Shown: piece by piece, positions 11,508 through 20,959 of the stretch
How positions within the stretch are numbered: position 1 is the first letter of the stretch
Layout of the letters: the number at the start of each line of letters is the position of its first letter
Assembly: GCA_003427395.1 (NCBI GenBank)
Contig: BFEA01000013.1
Span: 101,789 to 150,005 of the forward strand
Length of the DNA stretch: 48,217 nucleotides
Origin: Chara braunii
Lineage: Eukaryota; Streptophyta; Charophyceae; Charales; Characeae
Direction of reading: 5' to 3'
Notes under the pieces: generated by a model
The model's database searches: none
What the model was told of the DNA's origin: nothing
The model's input: only the letters and a program-made list of their open reading frames with translations
Program-made: the position numbers and the translations under genes

Positions 11508-12425
11508 GACATGCGTGCGGCCAAACTTGCACTTCTCACCGTTGATCTTGAACTTGTGCTGTCGCAGGAGACTGAGGACTTTTTCCAGATGTGCAACATG
11601 CTCCTAGACAGTCTTACTAAAAATAAGTATGTCATCGAGGTACACGATGACAAACTTATCCAAGTAGTCATGGAATATCCGATTCATAGCGTGCTGAAAG
11701 GTGCCAGGAGCATTGCAAAGGCCGAAAGGCATCACCACAAACTCGTACAGATCGTACCTGGTCTAAAAGGCGGTTTTGTGTTGATCCTCGGGCCGGATTG
11801 CAATCTGATGGTACCCGGACTTCAGATCTATTTTACTGAAGTACCGACACCATTGCACTCTATCTAGCAAATTGTCGATGCGCGGTAGGGGCTCTCTGTT
11901 CTGTACAGTGATGGCATTGAGGTCCCTATAGTCAATGCACATCCTAAGAGTACCCTCTTTCTTCTTAGGCACGAATAGAACTGGAGACCCATAAGGAGCG
12001 ACACTCGGCCGGATCCAACCCTTCTCTACGAGTTCCTTGAGTTGGCGGCAAAGCTTATCAAGCTCGCCTGGAGACATCTGATAGATCCTACCCTTCGGAA
12101 TACTAGTCCGTGGAATAATCTCTATCGCGTGGATGACCTCCCTCTCAACAACCCCTGTTGGCTCCTTAAATAGATCAGGGTACTTAGCAACTACTCCCTC
12201 TATCTCCGGCGGCATTTTCAGCGGCTCGCCTGCAACAGAGACATAGACTAAATACATACCCTCCTCCTGATTCTGCTTATAATAATTGTAGAACGCGGCC
12301 GCACACATGCACCCATAGGACTCAATCAGACTACTAGCTTTGAACTTATGTAATCTGGCGGTCCCTCCTCCTGGCAAGTTGTGTTTGACCACTTTTTGGT
12401 CCCAGTCACTGGGGCTGTGCTTCAA
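11508..12425 (-). pseudogene. GYP-1 reverse transcriptase
   Basis: The minus-strand frame gives the Ty3/gypsy RT in order. A protease-RT linker comes first ([18 protein letters not shown]), then [52 protein letters not shown] and [15 protein letters not shown] with the motif A Asp. After a TAG at about 11764 come [14 protein letters not shown] and YLDD at 11631-11642 (both motif C Asp residues present). A second stop lies near 11604 (SKTV*EHVAHL). Only a few lesions separate it from an intact RT. It is more conserved than the GYP-2 copy, which has YLED. Confidence 0.9.
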
Positions 12426-12726
12426 AGAGGTAGTACATACCTAGTAACATGTCCATTGGGAGCTCGTCACTCACTAGGAACGAGACACGATGTCTCAAGT
12501 CCCCTCCCGCGTACGGGAAACAACACTCTAGATCTTGGAGGTAGTCATTGACTACCATGCGCTGTTTGTTGGCACAGGTGGACTCCACAAGTCGACTCAG
12601 GCGCTGCACTCGCCCTTGTAAACGCAATCGTTCAACACACGCGCGACTAATAAAGTTCCTAGTCGAGCAAGTGTCATAATAGGCCCCGGCCTTGCGGCCG
12701 TTAATGACAACCTCGCTGACGAACAT
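12406..12726 (-). pseudogene. GYP-1 retropepsin-like protease
   Basis: The minus-strand frame gives VVINGRKAGAYYDTCSTRNF, the aspartic protease active-site region. It reads DTC where DTG or DSG is usual. [10 protein letters not shown] follows near the end, matching the hydrophobic flap/ILG-like region of gypsy proteases. The enzyme cleaves the Gag-Pol polyprotein. It is separated from the RT linker by a frame change near 12420. The same segment occurs in GYP-2 at about 25440-25800 and as a truncated copy at 13744-13870. Confidence 0.8.
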
Positions 12727-12924
12727 CTCACCCTTCGGGGCTTTGACTAGTGCCGTCCAAAAAGCTAGTGGGTCCGATCTTGATCACTGTACCTCTAGCT
12801 CCTCTAAGGACTCAAACACATTCATCGAACAGAGGCTCGATGAGTCTGAATGTGTGGGACGACGTTGGAGTCAGTAGCTTGGGCCATCTCTCGAGATGGT
12901 GAGGGTGTCTCCACCATCTCGACC

Positions 12925-13415
12925 CTAGCAGGAACAACTACTATTCCTACAGGCCCGACATGTTTTTCGGAGCACTGCCTGAAGTGTACCAACGTGTTGA
13001 GAGGATCCCAATACCTGCCCCATCGTAGGCAGGATCTTTATCGTCACTTTCTTGTTGCGGCACTTGAATTGGTTGTGGCCATATTGACCACAACGAATAC
13101 AGGCTTGTCGTGAGTAACGGTCTCTCCACACGTCCTCTGTAAGACCCGCTTTCTCCCAAGGAGGAGCATTGGGGTCAACTTGACTCCTAGACCGGGAGCC
13201 TACGAGGCATCTACCGGTCGCCTTTCCTTTTTGTGCTACGGCAGCGACCACTCCACCCTCTGAAGCGTTTATGCTGCCTGCCTCTGAGCCTACTCCCTCC
13301 TGGAAGTTGTCGTCCAATTCGATGGTGGAACCATCGTTGTCGACAAACATCAAGCGACCTTTCGCTTTCTTGTTAGGAGGCAGTGTCTTCTTCCTCCCAT
13401 CCGTAGTGGGTGCCT
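12925..13415 (-). pseudogene. GYP-1 Gag C-terminal part with CCHC zinc knuckle
   Basis: The minus-strand frame gives APTTDGRKKTLP, GRLMFVDNDGSTIELDD and WRDRYSRQACIRCGQYGHNQFKC. The last contains CxxCxxxxHxxxxC, the retroviral nucleocapsid knuckle that binds genomic RNA. GYP-2 has the same three blocks in the same order (DGRKKKLPQDW, LMFVDHDGQAIEIDD, CLNCGQYAHTMTKC). Its 5' neighbour here is not the Gag core but a protease-linker fragment, which marks the rearrangement near 13420. Confidence 0.85.
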
Positions 13416-13419
13416 GTCT

Positions 13420-14001
13420 CCCTGTCTACGACTCCCAAAGACTCCTCAAACAGATCGGGTTACTTAGCCACGACGGTCTCTATCTCTGGGGGTACTTCAA
13501 CGGCCTCCCCTTTCTCAGAGACAAAAACTAAGTACATGCTCTCTATCTCTGGGGTACTTAAACGACCTCCCCTTTCTCAGAGACAAAGACAAAGTAGATA
13601 TCCTCCTCTTGGTTCTGTTTATAATAATTATAGAATGCACTCACACACATACACCCATAGGAGTCAACTAACCTACTAGCTCTATACTTCGCTAGTCTAA
13701 CGATTCTCCCATTAGGTAACACATGCTTCAGCACTTTTCGGTCCTAGTCGAAGTGAGGCTTGGAAACCTCAAGGTTGTATATACCTAACAACACATCGAA
13801 AGGCAAGTCGCTAATTAGGAACGAAATCTGGTGATTAAGTTCCCCACCTCCATAAGAGAAGGTCTTGAACTTCTCAGTGTCAAGAGGGGCCAACACATTA
13901 GTGTCAAGAGGGGCCAACACATTAGTGTCAAGAGGGGCCAACACATTAGTGGCTTGTTGAGCCTGCTGAGGGTTGTGCCAACGCGTCTCCACTAGGTCCA
14001 T
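13420..14001 (-). pseudogene. GYP-1 fused Gag-protease-linker fragment
   Basis: The minus-strand frame from 14001 begins as Gag (VETRWHNPQQAQQATNVLAP, compare VYNRWHDPQGAHKATDSLAS in GYP-2). It passes three copies of an 8-residue repeat and then becomes protease C-terminus (SYGGGELNHQISFL, PFDVLLGIYNLEV). A stop at 13744 is followed by the protease-RT linker in other frames ([17 protein letters not shown], then PPEIETVVAK*PDLFEES) down to about 13420. There it joins Gag C-terminal sequence. A 57-bp duplicated phrase (GGTACTT-AA-C-GCCTCCCCTTTCTC) lies at 13490-13590. The whole segment is an internal deletion plus duplication, or a recombination between two copies. Confidence 0.75.
13877..13948. 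repeat. 24-bp minisatellite, three perfect units
   Basis: Three identical 24-bp units starting GTGTCAAGAGGGGCCAACAC begin at 13877, 13901 and 13925. On the minus strand they encode NVLAPLDT three times. They lie exactly where Gag sequence is fused to protease sequence. Confidence 0.97.
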
Positions 14002-14922
14002 GAAGCTTTCAAGTGTCTAGGTATGCGCCAGTCGCTCATCCGTCTGGCAAAGCCCTTTGTCGTTATGTACCCGTTCAGCCATCTTGTTGCCGACCCTTCT
14101 AAGTAAGAAGCAGCAGTGATCACCTCCTCCTCACGCAGTGTACGATTGGCCCTTACCCACAATGGAACCGTCCTCAACCAAGTGTCAAGGGCCCCGTCCT
14201 TCTTGTCTCATGTGAAGACAGTCAGGGATTTCCTTGGGGTTTTCGGGTACCAAGGTTGTTGGGATCAAGTCTGTCCGACGAGCTGTGCCGTTGATTGTGC
14301 TGCCCTGAAGCTGCAGCAGCTGGACCTGAAGATGAAGAAGCAATAGTCTGCGCTACTGCTGCTGATGTACCACCTGGTGGGACACCAAATTGTGGAACAA
14401 AGGGCCCTGTCATCGCTGGCAACTGAGCCGGCGATGGAAAAGCTGCTTGTTGGCGGACACTCGGCCTGCTAGGTATGGCGGGTAGTGGTCCTCCTCCTTT
14501 CGCACAATCATCAGTATCCGGTCAAGGGTTGAGTGAATCTCATCCAGTCGGCTATCAAAATACTAGTTCACGTTTAGGAGATTCGCTAGGAGGATCTTTC
14601 CCTTCTAATGCAGCCTTATCTGCATCTCGGTTCTCCAATCTAGCCTTACCATTGCTAATATGGTCCTTTCCTTTAGTAGCATCTCTTAGTTGCTTCTCTA
14701 GCTGTAAGCGGAGTAATTCTACTTGCTGGAGTTCTAACTCCTCTCTAGTAGGTGGGGGTGGCAGGCTGTACCGTGAGCTTTCCATCTGACTGGTGGAGGG
14801 TCCTGCACTAGTCCCACTAAGGTTCCCTGACATTTGCTGACCTTTAGAGGTCACTGCAGATGTAGTCATTGCTACTGCGCTAGCTGCTGCTGCCGCTAAC
14901 ACTTGTTATGCAGCTGCTGCTG
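13992..14922 (-). pseudogene. GYP-1 Gag N-terminal and core region
   Basis: The minus strand from 14922 reads an Ala-rich segment (AAAAASAVAMTTSAV), then a Leu-rich helix likely to be a coiled coil (REELELQQVELLRLQLEKQLRD, 14555-14760). A low-complexity PAAAASG region follows (14222-14422). The Gag core then gives REEEVITAASYLEGSATRWLNG (13992-14177), which matches TEEKVITAASFLEGSATRWLNG of GYP-2. Gag forms the retrotransposon particle. Several stops and frame changes are present. The 5' end abuts mitochondrial rRNA at about 14924 with a short shared CCTTGGTAG-like junction, so the true start is missing. Confidence 0.75.
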
Positions 14923-14923
14923 C

Positions 14924-15028
14924 CTCCTTGGTAGTCCATGCCGTAAACGATGAGTGTTGGTCCTTGGTCTACACCCCGTGGTTTTTGGAGGCGATTTGAT
15001 GAGGGACCTAGCTAACGTGTTAAACACT

Positions 15029-15078
<50 letters not shown>

Positions 15079-15140
15079 CCCTGCACAAGTGGTGGAGCAT
15101 GTGGTTTAATTTGATACAACGAGCAAAACCTTACCAACCG
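14924..15140 (+). rRNA. rrn18: Fragment of mitochondrial small-subunit (18S-type) rRNA gene, nuclear copy
   Basis: The segment contains the universal SSU rRNA block TGGTAGTCCATGCCGTAAAC, then AAACACTCCGCCTGGGGAGT, ACGGTCGCAAG, AACTCAAAGGAATTGACGGG, GGTGGAGCATGTGGTTTAAT and AACCTTACC. The phrases TTGGTCTAC, ACAACGAGCAAAACC and TTGACATATGA are of plant mitochondrial type rather than plastid or cytosolic. Several universal positions are altered (GTTGGTCCTT; TTTGATACAACGAG; one G missing from GACGGGGG), so it is a nuclear pseudogene. It covers only the 3' domain start and is embedded in GYP-1. The organelle assignment rests on remembered family features, not a search. Confidence 0.8.
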
Positions 15141-15595
15141 TTGACATATGAGTTTCTGCAAATGTCGAGCCCTTGCTTCGGCCCTTCTCTAGTCCCTTGG
15201 CAGAACCTGAAGCACTACCGGAATCCTACTTCTGTCCCGCCGTGTTTGCCTCCTATCGTCAATTGTCCCTTTCCCACTATCTGTACCGCTCATCCGTTAG
15301 GCAGATTACTCTCCGCACTGGTGCCCTAATTGGGGCCTGCACAAGCGGTGGAGCAAGTGGTTTAGTTCGATGCAACGAGGAAAACCTTACCAGCCGGTGA
15401 CATATGAGTTTCTGCAAATGTCGGGCCCTTGCTTCGGCCCTTCTCTAGTCCCTTGGCAGTAGAACCTGAAGCACTACCGGAATCCTACTTGTGTCCCACC
15501 GTGTTTGCCTCCTATCGTCAATTGTCCCGTTCCCACTATCTGTACAGCTCATCAGCTAGGCAGATTACTCTCCGCACTAGTGCCCTCACTAGGGC
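15081..15595 (+). repeat. 256-bp tandem duplication including the rRNA fragment
   Basis: CTGCACAAG-GGTGGAGCA starts at 15081 and again at 15337. Both units contain the rRNA 3' part, TTGCTTCGGCCCTTCTCTAG, CACTACCGGAATCCTACTT, GCCTCCTATCGTCAATTGTC and CAGATTACTCTCCGCACT. The second unit has a three-base insertion (GCAGTAGAACC) and substitutions, several of which restore the usual rRNA bases (AAGCGG, TTCGATGCAACG). The part after the rRNA block is not recognised as rRNA and may be flanking organelle DNA. Confidence 0.9.
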
Positions 15596-15605
15596 CTACC
15601 ACAGC

Positions 15606-16173
15606 ATGTGTCTGACCGAGTTGTGAAATCAAATATAATAAATTAATATTCAACAAGTGAAGTAGGCTATCGATCAAGTGTTGTCAACAACATTTACACA
15701 AACAAAGCAAATGATCAGTTCTCCCACAGCGGCAACGAATCAGAATTGGCTAAGGTAGACTACTACAGTTCTAGTATGAGGCTGTCTGTTAGGTGTTAGC
15801 AGTCTGTCACCTCAACTAATCAAAATAAAAATAAATCACTTGCATATATGTATGCAGAAATGGGAATAAATTGTGTTTGTGCACAAGCACCAATTGGAAC
15901 CTTCCCTTCCCCTGTACCCAACTATCCTGGCTGCATCATCAAGCAGCATTGTCTTTCATGTGCACAATGACCCACCCCTGTGCCCAGGAACCCACTTATG
16001 ACCAGCACTCCCGTTATTTATCCTCGCGTGTAACAAGCCTTACATCCGACTGATCTGGCCGATCAGAGGCTCTTTATAGACGGTCTGGTTGACGTCTCGC
16101 ATAGGACTGGTCAGTCCACGTTCCCTCTACAGCGCAGCAAGAGCTTAAAGGACAAAGCAGGAAAGTATGCATG
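15606..16173 (-). other. GYP-1 leader (5' untranslated) continuation
   Basis: Read on the minus strand this aligns in order with the GYP-2 leader at about 22690-23210. Shared phrases include CCAGTCCTA, ACCGTCTATAAA, CCAGATCA-TCGGATGTAAGG, GCGAGGATAAA, GGGCACAG-GGTGGG and TTTTGATTAGTTG. This shows that the leader resumes on the left of the solo LTR insertion. Confidence 0.7.
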
Positions 16174-17565
16174 TGTAATGACCCGCCAAAAACACAGACT
16201 GAGAATACTGCTGATTTCTGCGATTTGCCGCTGGAATGAATGCCTTGTTGAAATTCCCGCATTCTGCTGTGATTTCCATGTCTGTGTGTGTGTGCGTGCC
16301 TGCTGGTTTGCATGCCTGTCTGAGTGCTTGTCGGTTGAGTGTGTGTGTGACCCGCAAGGGTACTTGTTGGTTGCAAGGCCCCGCAGGGCCGGTACTTACC
16401 TGTGGCCGTGACTGTGAAGGATTGCAGGGGGAAAACACTCGAGTAGCGGGGGTAGGCCCGCGACACTTAGAGCAGAGGGGAAAAACACTCAAGTAGCAGG
16501 TAGGCCGGTACCACTGAAGTAGTGGTAGAAGTGTCGGGTACTGGAGGCCGAGCAGAAGAAGACAAAAAGTTGGCATTTTTAGAGGCCCAGTAGCGGTAGG
16601 TTAGAAGTAGGCCGGTACCAGTCCAAGTAGCCCGGGTCTAGGGCCTGTAGGGAGGATAGCAGAGCCTGCAATGATGTTTCCCTCCGAAAGGGAGGAGGTA
16701 CTGGTTGCTGGGAGGCCGCTCGGCCTAGGAAGTCACTGCCCAGGAGGCCGGTAGGCCGCTATATCTCCAGGAAGAGCAAAGAGCTCTTCCTCATTTGCGG
16801 TGTGCAAGGATTGGCGACATGCTGCTGGAGCGCAGCGCTGGTCTGGTGCAGCGCTGCTTGGAGGTGAAGGGCCGCTGGAGCTCAGCCTGGCTATGGCGAG
16901 CAGTCCAGCTTGAGGAGGAGGAAGAAGGGGCCATGGTAGGAGAGTGGCGGGGCACTTGCTATGGTAGTCACCATCTTCATCACCTTGTTGGGCGCTGCAT
17001 CTGGAAGGCCCCTGTTGGGGTAGTGCTGCACCAAGGAAGCTCGAGGCAGAGTCAGGCATAGGGGACCAGTCAGCAGCGGCATAGCTGCTTGGGTTGTCCT
17101 TTGGACATCAGCGCAGCACTATAGCTGCTTTGTGTTGTCCTTTGGACAGGAGGGCAGGGCCCTCATTAGTCGGCCATAGCCAATGCATGAGAGAGGAGGT
17201 TGAAGGAGGGAAGTCATAGCGATGGTGGACTGGTTGTTGTTGTTGTTGTTGTTGGGTTGAGTCAGCAGTAAGAGGGAACTTCGGATATTGATTCTGGTTC
17301 ATCCATTCATTGTTATTATTATTATTGAGAGAAGAATAAGATTGGTGAAGTGAAGGAGGAGGAGGAAGGTGGAGAGAGAAGGGGGGGAATTGTCATTGGT
17401 CTTGCTGGTGTACATCTTCTTCTTCTTCTTCTTCTTCTTCTTCTTCTTCTTCTTTCTCTCTCCTCTGGTCCTTATCTCTTTGCAACTGCTTTCATTTCTT
17501 TCACAATTGGGTGGCATTGTCTTTCATTGCGAATTTGCACTTCGGAAATGACCAGAATCGTAACA
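16174..17565 (-). mobile_element. Solo LTR (family SL), inserted in GYP-1 leader, target duplication CATG
   Basis: On the minus strand the element begins TGTTACGATT (17565) and ends CATTACA (16174), so it has TG...CA ends. CATG flanks both sides (16170-16173 and 17566-17569). It aligns over its length with 27105-28319 in the opposite orientation. Shared blocks are the CACAATTG-GTGGCATTGT end, the GGAGGGAAACATCATTGCAG block, the AAAAATGCC block and the GACCCG-C end. GYP-2 shows the uninterrupted target (ACACGCATGCTTTGTCG, about 22654). It contains a (CTT)n tract at 17418-17452 and a GTT tract at 17232-17253. No internal coding region is present, so it is a solo LTR produced by LTR-LTR recombination. 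Confidence 0.88.
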
Positions 17566-18111
17566 CATGCTATACTCACATGGGTTGGCATGGTGACCGT
17601 GACCCGTGCTTCGCCCAAGGTCCTTCAGAGACACCGCCCTCTCCTTCCAGCTGCACCACCAGGAAGAATGTCAGCTCTCGAGGTAGAGCGCTCACAACTC
17701 CTTAACCAGAAGAGGACACTCATGTTGGACTCGCTTCCTCACGGTAAGAAGAGATTGAGATGGGAAGATAAGGTAAGGGGACAACGTACCTGAAGATAGC
17801 TTCCCCCACCCACAAGTTTCTCACCAATTGAGCAAACGTGCATTTTGATGACCGGTTATATCCTCGGTACTACACACAATGCAATGGAGTGTCACCGCAG
17901 CCAAAATGCCATATCAGCATGCTCTCATCATCTCGCAAACATCCACTGTCGCCACAACTCCCACGTTGTCGCCACAGCCTTCCGACGACTCTCCCCTCTA
18001 CCCGGGAGTCACCTATAACAAGCCAGCGCCAATGTATACTTACTGCGTAGAAGTTTCGTCGGCGCACCAAGTAACAAAGTCGCCAGCTCCAGTGTTGGCG
18101 ATATCAAACCA
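17566..18111 (-). other. GYP-1 leader (5' untranslated), LTR-proximal part
   Basis: On the minus strand this aligns with GYP-2 22150-22650 and with GYP-4 46582-47241. Common phrases are CGGTCATCA-AAATGCA, TTGGTGAGAAA-TTGTGG, CCTTACCTTATC, GTGAGGAAG-GAGTCC, GAGAGTC-TCTTC and GGTCACCATGCC. A long leader between primer-binding site and gag is thus shared by three elements. No gene is seen in it. Confidence 0.75.
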
Positions 18112-18123
18112 GCTCCGATACCA
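18112..18123 (-). other. Primer-binding site of GYP-1
   Basis: The minus strand reads TGGTATCGGAGC, three bases after the LTR end TTGCA. This is one base off TGGTATCAGAGC, the complement of the initiator-Met tRNA 3' end used by most plant LTR elements. The same site sits at the same place in GYP-2 and GYP-4. Confidence 0.85.
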
Positions 18124-18126
18124 AAT

Positions 18127-19144
18127 TGCAAGGATTAAGATCGGGAGCGATAAACAGAAAACCAGGTTGCAAAATCACGAAGTAGCTCAGATAGTCGTGT
18201 GCCAAGAAGAGAGCACAATGCACCAAAATACCAAGTCAATAAGAGCAATGCAATGAAATTTGAAGTCAATGTCGCCACTCTCTGGTCACACCAATGCAGT
18301 ATCCACTGTCCCTCAAACTGTCTGGCGCTTGGCGCCCAGCCTACTGCACTCACTCTATCCATCCTGCCTACGTTCTTGCACCCAGATCACATCGCAGTTG
18401 AAGACCAATGTACGTTGACGTCATCGCCAATGCTGACGGCCAGCATACACCACGTGCGTGCTCTCTCCTCCCTTCATCACACCTCGACTCCCCACCTTTG
18501 CATGCGCCTCCTACCCGAAGACCACCATCGTCAACACCCGCACCCGCACGCTAGGCCCAGCTATGGCCGCCGTGCACCCACTGCCACCGCAGTGCCCTCT
18601 TCACCACTCAGCGCGCTCGCACGCGGCAGTGCAGCAGTGTGGCCGCAATGCCTGCACAGGCCCGATTCCCCTCCCATTGGGGCATGTGCCCGCTGCCGGC
18701 TGGCCTGGCCAGGCGTGTGGGGGGCCCAATAGCGTGCTTCTGGCCCCATGTGTTTGTTCCCAGGCCCAGTTTCCGATACTGGCTTGGGCCTCGTGCAGTT
18801 AGGCACGTTCAGGCAGCCACCCAGCCTCCCAAGTGTTCGCAACACTCTCATGGGCTCCCAGCTCATGTGTGACGACAATGCCGCTCTCTCATTGGCCTGA
18901 TGTGTCGGCCTTACACAGCGTGTGCCCAGGGCGCAACCACCTGAGCCCTGGGCTCAACTGTACAGTGCAGCCCTTGCTTCTGGAAAGAGCCTGAAGGCCC
19001 ACGTTGCTCTTAACCAACTGGCGTGCCGCAACTGTCTGAATCTCAACTTATGGAAAAAATGTTGAAAACAGGCCTCTCGGCGATATTCAGGCCTGCCTTC
19101 ACTTAGGGCGGGGACAAGCTTGCTAGGGGCCGCAGCCCTGAACA
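18127..19144 (-). repeat. GYP-1 5' LTR
   Basis: On the minus strand the LTR would start near 19144 (TGTTCAGGG) and end at 18127 (TTGCA). The part from 18127 to about 18470 matches GYP-4 47257-47600. The part from about 18800 to 19115 resembles the GYP-2 LTR (CCTAAGTGAAGGC, CAGACAGTTG, CGCCAGTTGGTTA, GCCTGAACGTGCC). The 5' end is a guess from the TG/CA rule. The other LTR is not in the window. Confidence 0.65.
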
Positions 19145-20133
19145 CTTGTATGTAAGATAAGGGCCCCGCGAGGGTTCATTCCCTGCATTTTTGTTATTAA
19201 TATTATTATTATTAATTATTAAAGGGCCCATTGCCCGAGGCAAACTACACAAACCATATGCACGCAAGGAAGCAAAAAAACAAGGGATGCGGGGCCCCTT
19301 GCGGACCGCCTATAAGGTAAGTTTTTTTTTTCCCCTTTTTCTTTCCTTTTTTGTTGTTGTTTTTTTTCGTTTTCTTCTCTCCCCCCCCTAAAAACAGGGA
19401 CGAGGGAAGCGCCTTTGCATCTTCCCGATCCCCCACAACTCCTTCCTGCCAAGCAACCCCCACGACCCTCGCCCCCTCGCAAAACCGTTCAACTGGTAAA
19501 CGAACGTTCAATGCGTTCAGATCATGAATGCTGAGCCTGCGTTCAGTGAATGCGCGGTTACACTGCGCAGTTCATCTCACAAGTCTCGAAAGTGAGAATT
19601 CCGTTCTTTGCCCAGGTAAGCCTATGGGAGCCATTTTGAAGGGAGAATTGGTGGTTGTTATCGTCCATTACTTGTGCGTTCCCAAAAATGGGTCGCCTCC
19701 AAACCTTGTGCCATCTTGAAGGAGGGGGAAGTGTTTTTGGTCCAAACGTCCGACATAACTTGATAAGGTTAACCCAAAGGGGGTCACACAACAGATCCCA
19801 TCTGGCTACGTTCCTAGTGGAGCCATCCCTTCTGGTCTTCATGGGCACCAGCTGGCATTTGTGAGCCAGACAAGGGGGTGGACTGGGTTACCCTGTTAAG
19901 AGATTGGGGCAATACAAGATACCTGAGTGAGGGCAAGCAGGGCCCATGGTATGCCACTTGCCACCAGGAGACCTAAAACAACTATGCAAATAAGTGCATC
20001 TCATCTCCTCTCTCACATCTATAGTAGTCAATCCACCCTTTGCTTTGGACTGGGAACCTCCAGGCCACCTTTTTGATATAGGTACATTTTCCAATGTTGT
20101 TTTTCCATACGTAGACACCCCGAAATTGTTCTA
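19145..20133. other. Noncoding stretch with low-complexity tracts
   Basis: A (TTA)n tract lies at 19193-19220 and a T-rich run at 19321-19380. The remainder has no recognised family, except for a possible LINE remnant on the minus strand at 19888-20118. Confidence 0.5.
19888..20118 (-). pseudogene. Possible LINE ORF2 remnant
   Basis: The minus-strand reading contains ISKRWPGGSQSKAKGGLTTI. This resembles the VAW...PK..GGLG.. phrase of the region after the RT in L1-like elements (compare VAWQYVTRKKDQGGLGVLD in the LINE at 2880-2940). A neighbouring frame gives KVAWRFPVQ. Only about 80 residues are available and no catalytic motif is present, so the call is tentative. Confidence 0.3.
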
Positions 20134-20791
20134 GTTCGGTCACCTGTTGGGATTGCAGGGGCCAAAAGGCTGCTTTGTACCAAAGCAGGAGAGAATAGTG
20201 CTATTCATTGCCAACGCCTTGCCAATAAGTGATGTGCAAAGCCCTTTCCATTTTGTTCAGGCATTCAACACTACTTGAATAAGCGCTTCCCCGTGATCTG
20301 GCGGAGCGCTCAGACCTGTCAATGTTACGACTAGCACTCTAATGGCCCCGTCTTTAGTTTTCTCGTTAGTAGCTGGGCCGTCGGGGGGACCTCACCCAGT
20401 GGGTGAACCCACCACTTTTCTGTCTTAGCGCACCTATTAACCCTCATATCCGTTGCAGTTGAGTTCGGTCACCTGTCGGGATTGCAGGGGCCAAAAGGCT
20501 GCTTTGTACCAAAGCAAGAGAGAATAGTGCTATTCATTGCCAAAGCCTTGCCAATAAGTGATGTGCAAAGCCCTTTCCATTTTGTTCAGGCATTCAACAC
20601 TACTTGAATAAGCGCTTCCCCGTGATTTGGCAGAGCGCTCACACCTGTCAATGTTACGACTAGCACTCTAATGGCCCCGTCTTTAGTTTTCTCGTAAGTA
20701 GCTGGGCCGTCGGGGGGACCTCACCCAGTGGGTGAACCCACCACTTTTCTGTCTTAGCGCACCTATTAACCCTCATATCCGTTGCAGTTGA
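20134..20791. repeat. 329-bp near-identical tandem duplication
   Basis: GTTCGGTCACCTGT starts at 20134 and at 20463, and both units end in ATATCCGTTGCAGTTGA. Only a handful of differences are visible over 329 bp (for example TTGGGA/TCGGGA, CAACGCC/CAAAGCC, CGTTAGTAG/CGTAAGTAG). The duplication is therefore recent compared with the surrounding decay. No coding or RNA family was recognised in the unit. Confidence 0.95.
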
Positions 20792-20959
20792 GCAGACATG
20801 GATTGGTTGTGCTAACGCTCTTCAGCTGTTATGCGATGCTTCGATGAGGACAATAAGGTCATTTGCAAAGAGGGAGGTGATTGGGATGATGTGGCATGTG
20901 TGCTAGGGTTGATCCCTCGGCATAACCGCATAAGGCCCCGCATCAGGCACGTGTCCGCC

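Larger units (their letters stand above)
10736..19144 (-). mobile_element. Ty3/gypsy LTR retrotransposon GYP-1, nested and rearranged
   Basis: Reading the minus strand from 19144: LTR (to 18127), primer-binding site, leader, gag, protease, RT and RNase H, ending at the start of integrase near 10736. I join LTR, leader and coding part because the leader on both sides of the solo LTR aligns in order with the GYP-2 leader (about 22200-23250). The gag and pol pieces also match GYP-2 in order. Three events disrupt it: a solo LTR (16174-17565), a mitochondrial rRNA fragment (about 14924-15605) and a gag-protease-gag rearrangement near 13420. Integrase, chromodomain and the second LTR are absent, so the element is truncated at its 3' end. 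Confidence 0.75.

Noticed and set aside
14924-15140. Functional or bacterial 16S rRNA contamination
   Set aside because: It is only a short fragment with altered universal positions, embedded between two parts of one retroelement. The phrases fit plant mitochondrial rRNA better.
15099-15626. Open frames in the rRNA-bearing duplication
   Set aside because: They overlap conserved rRNA sequence and its duplicate, so they are not protein genes.
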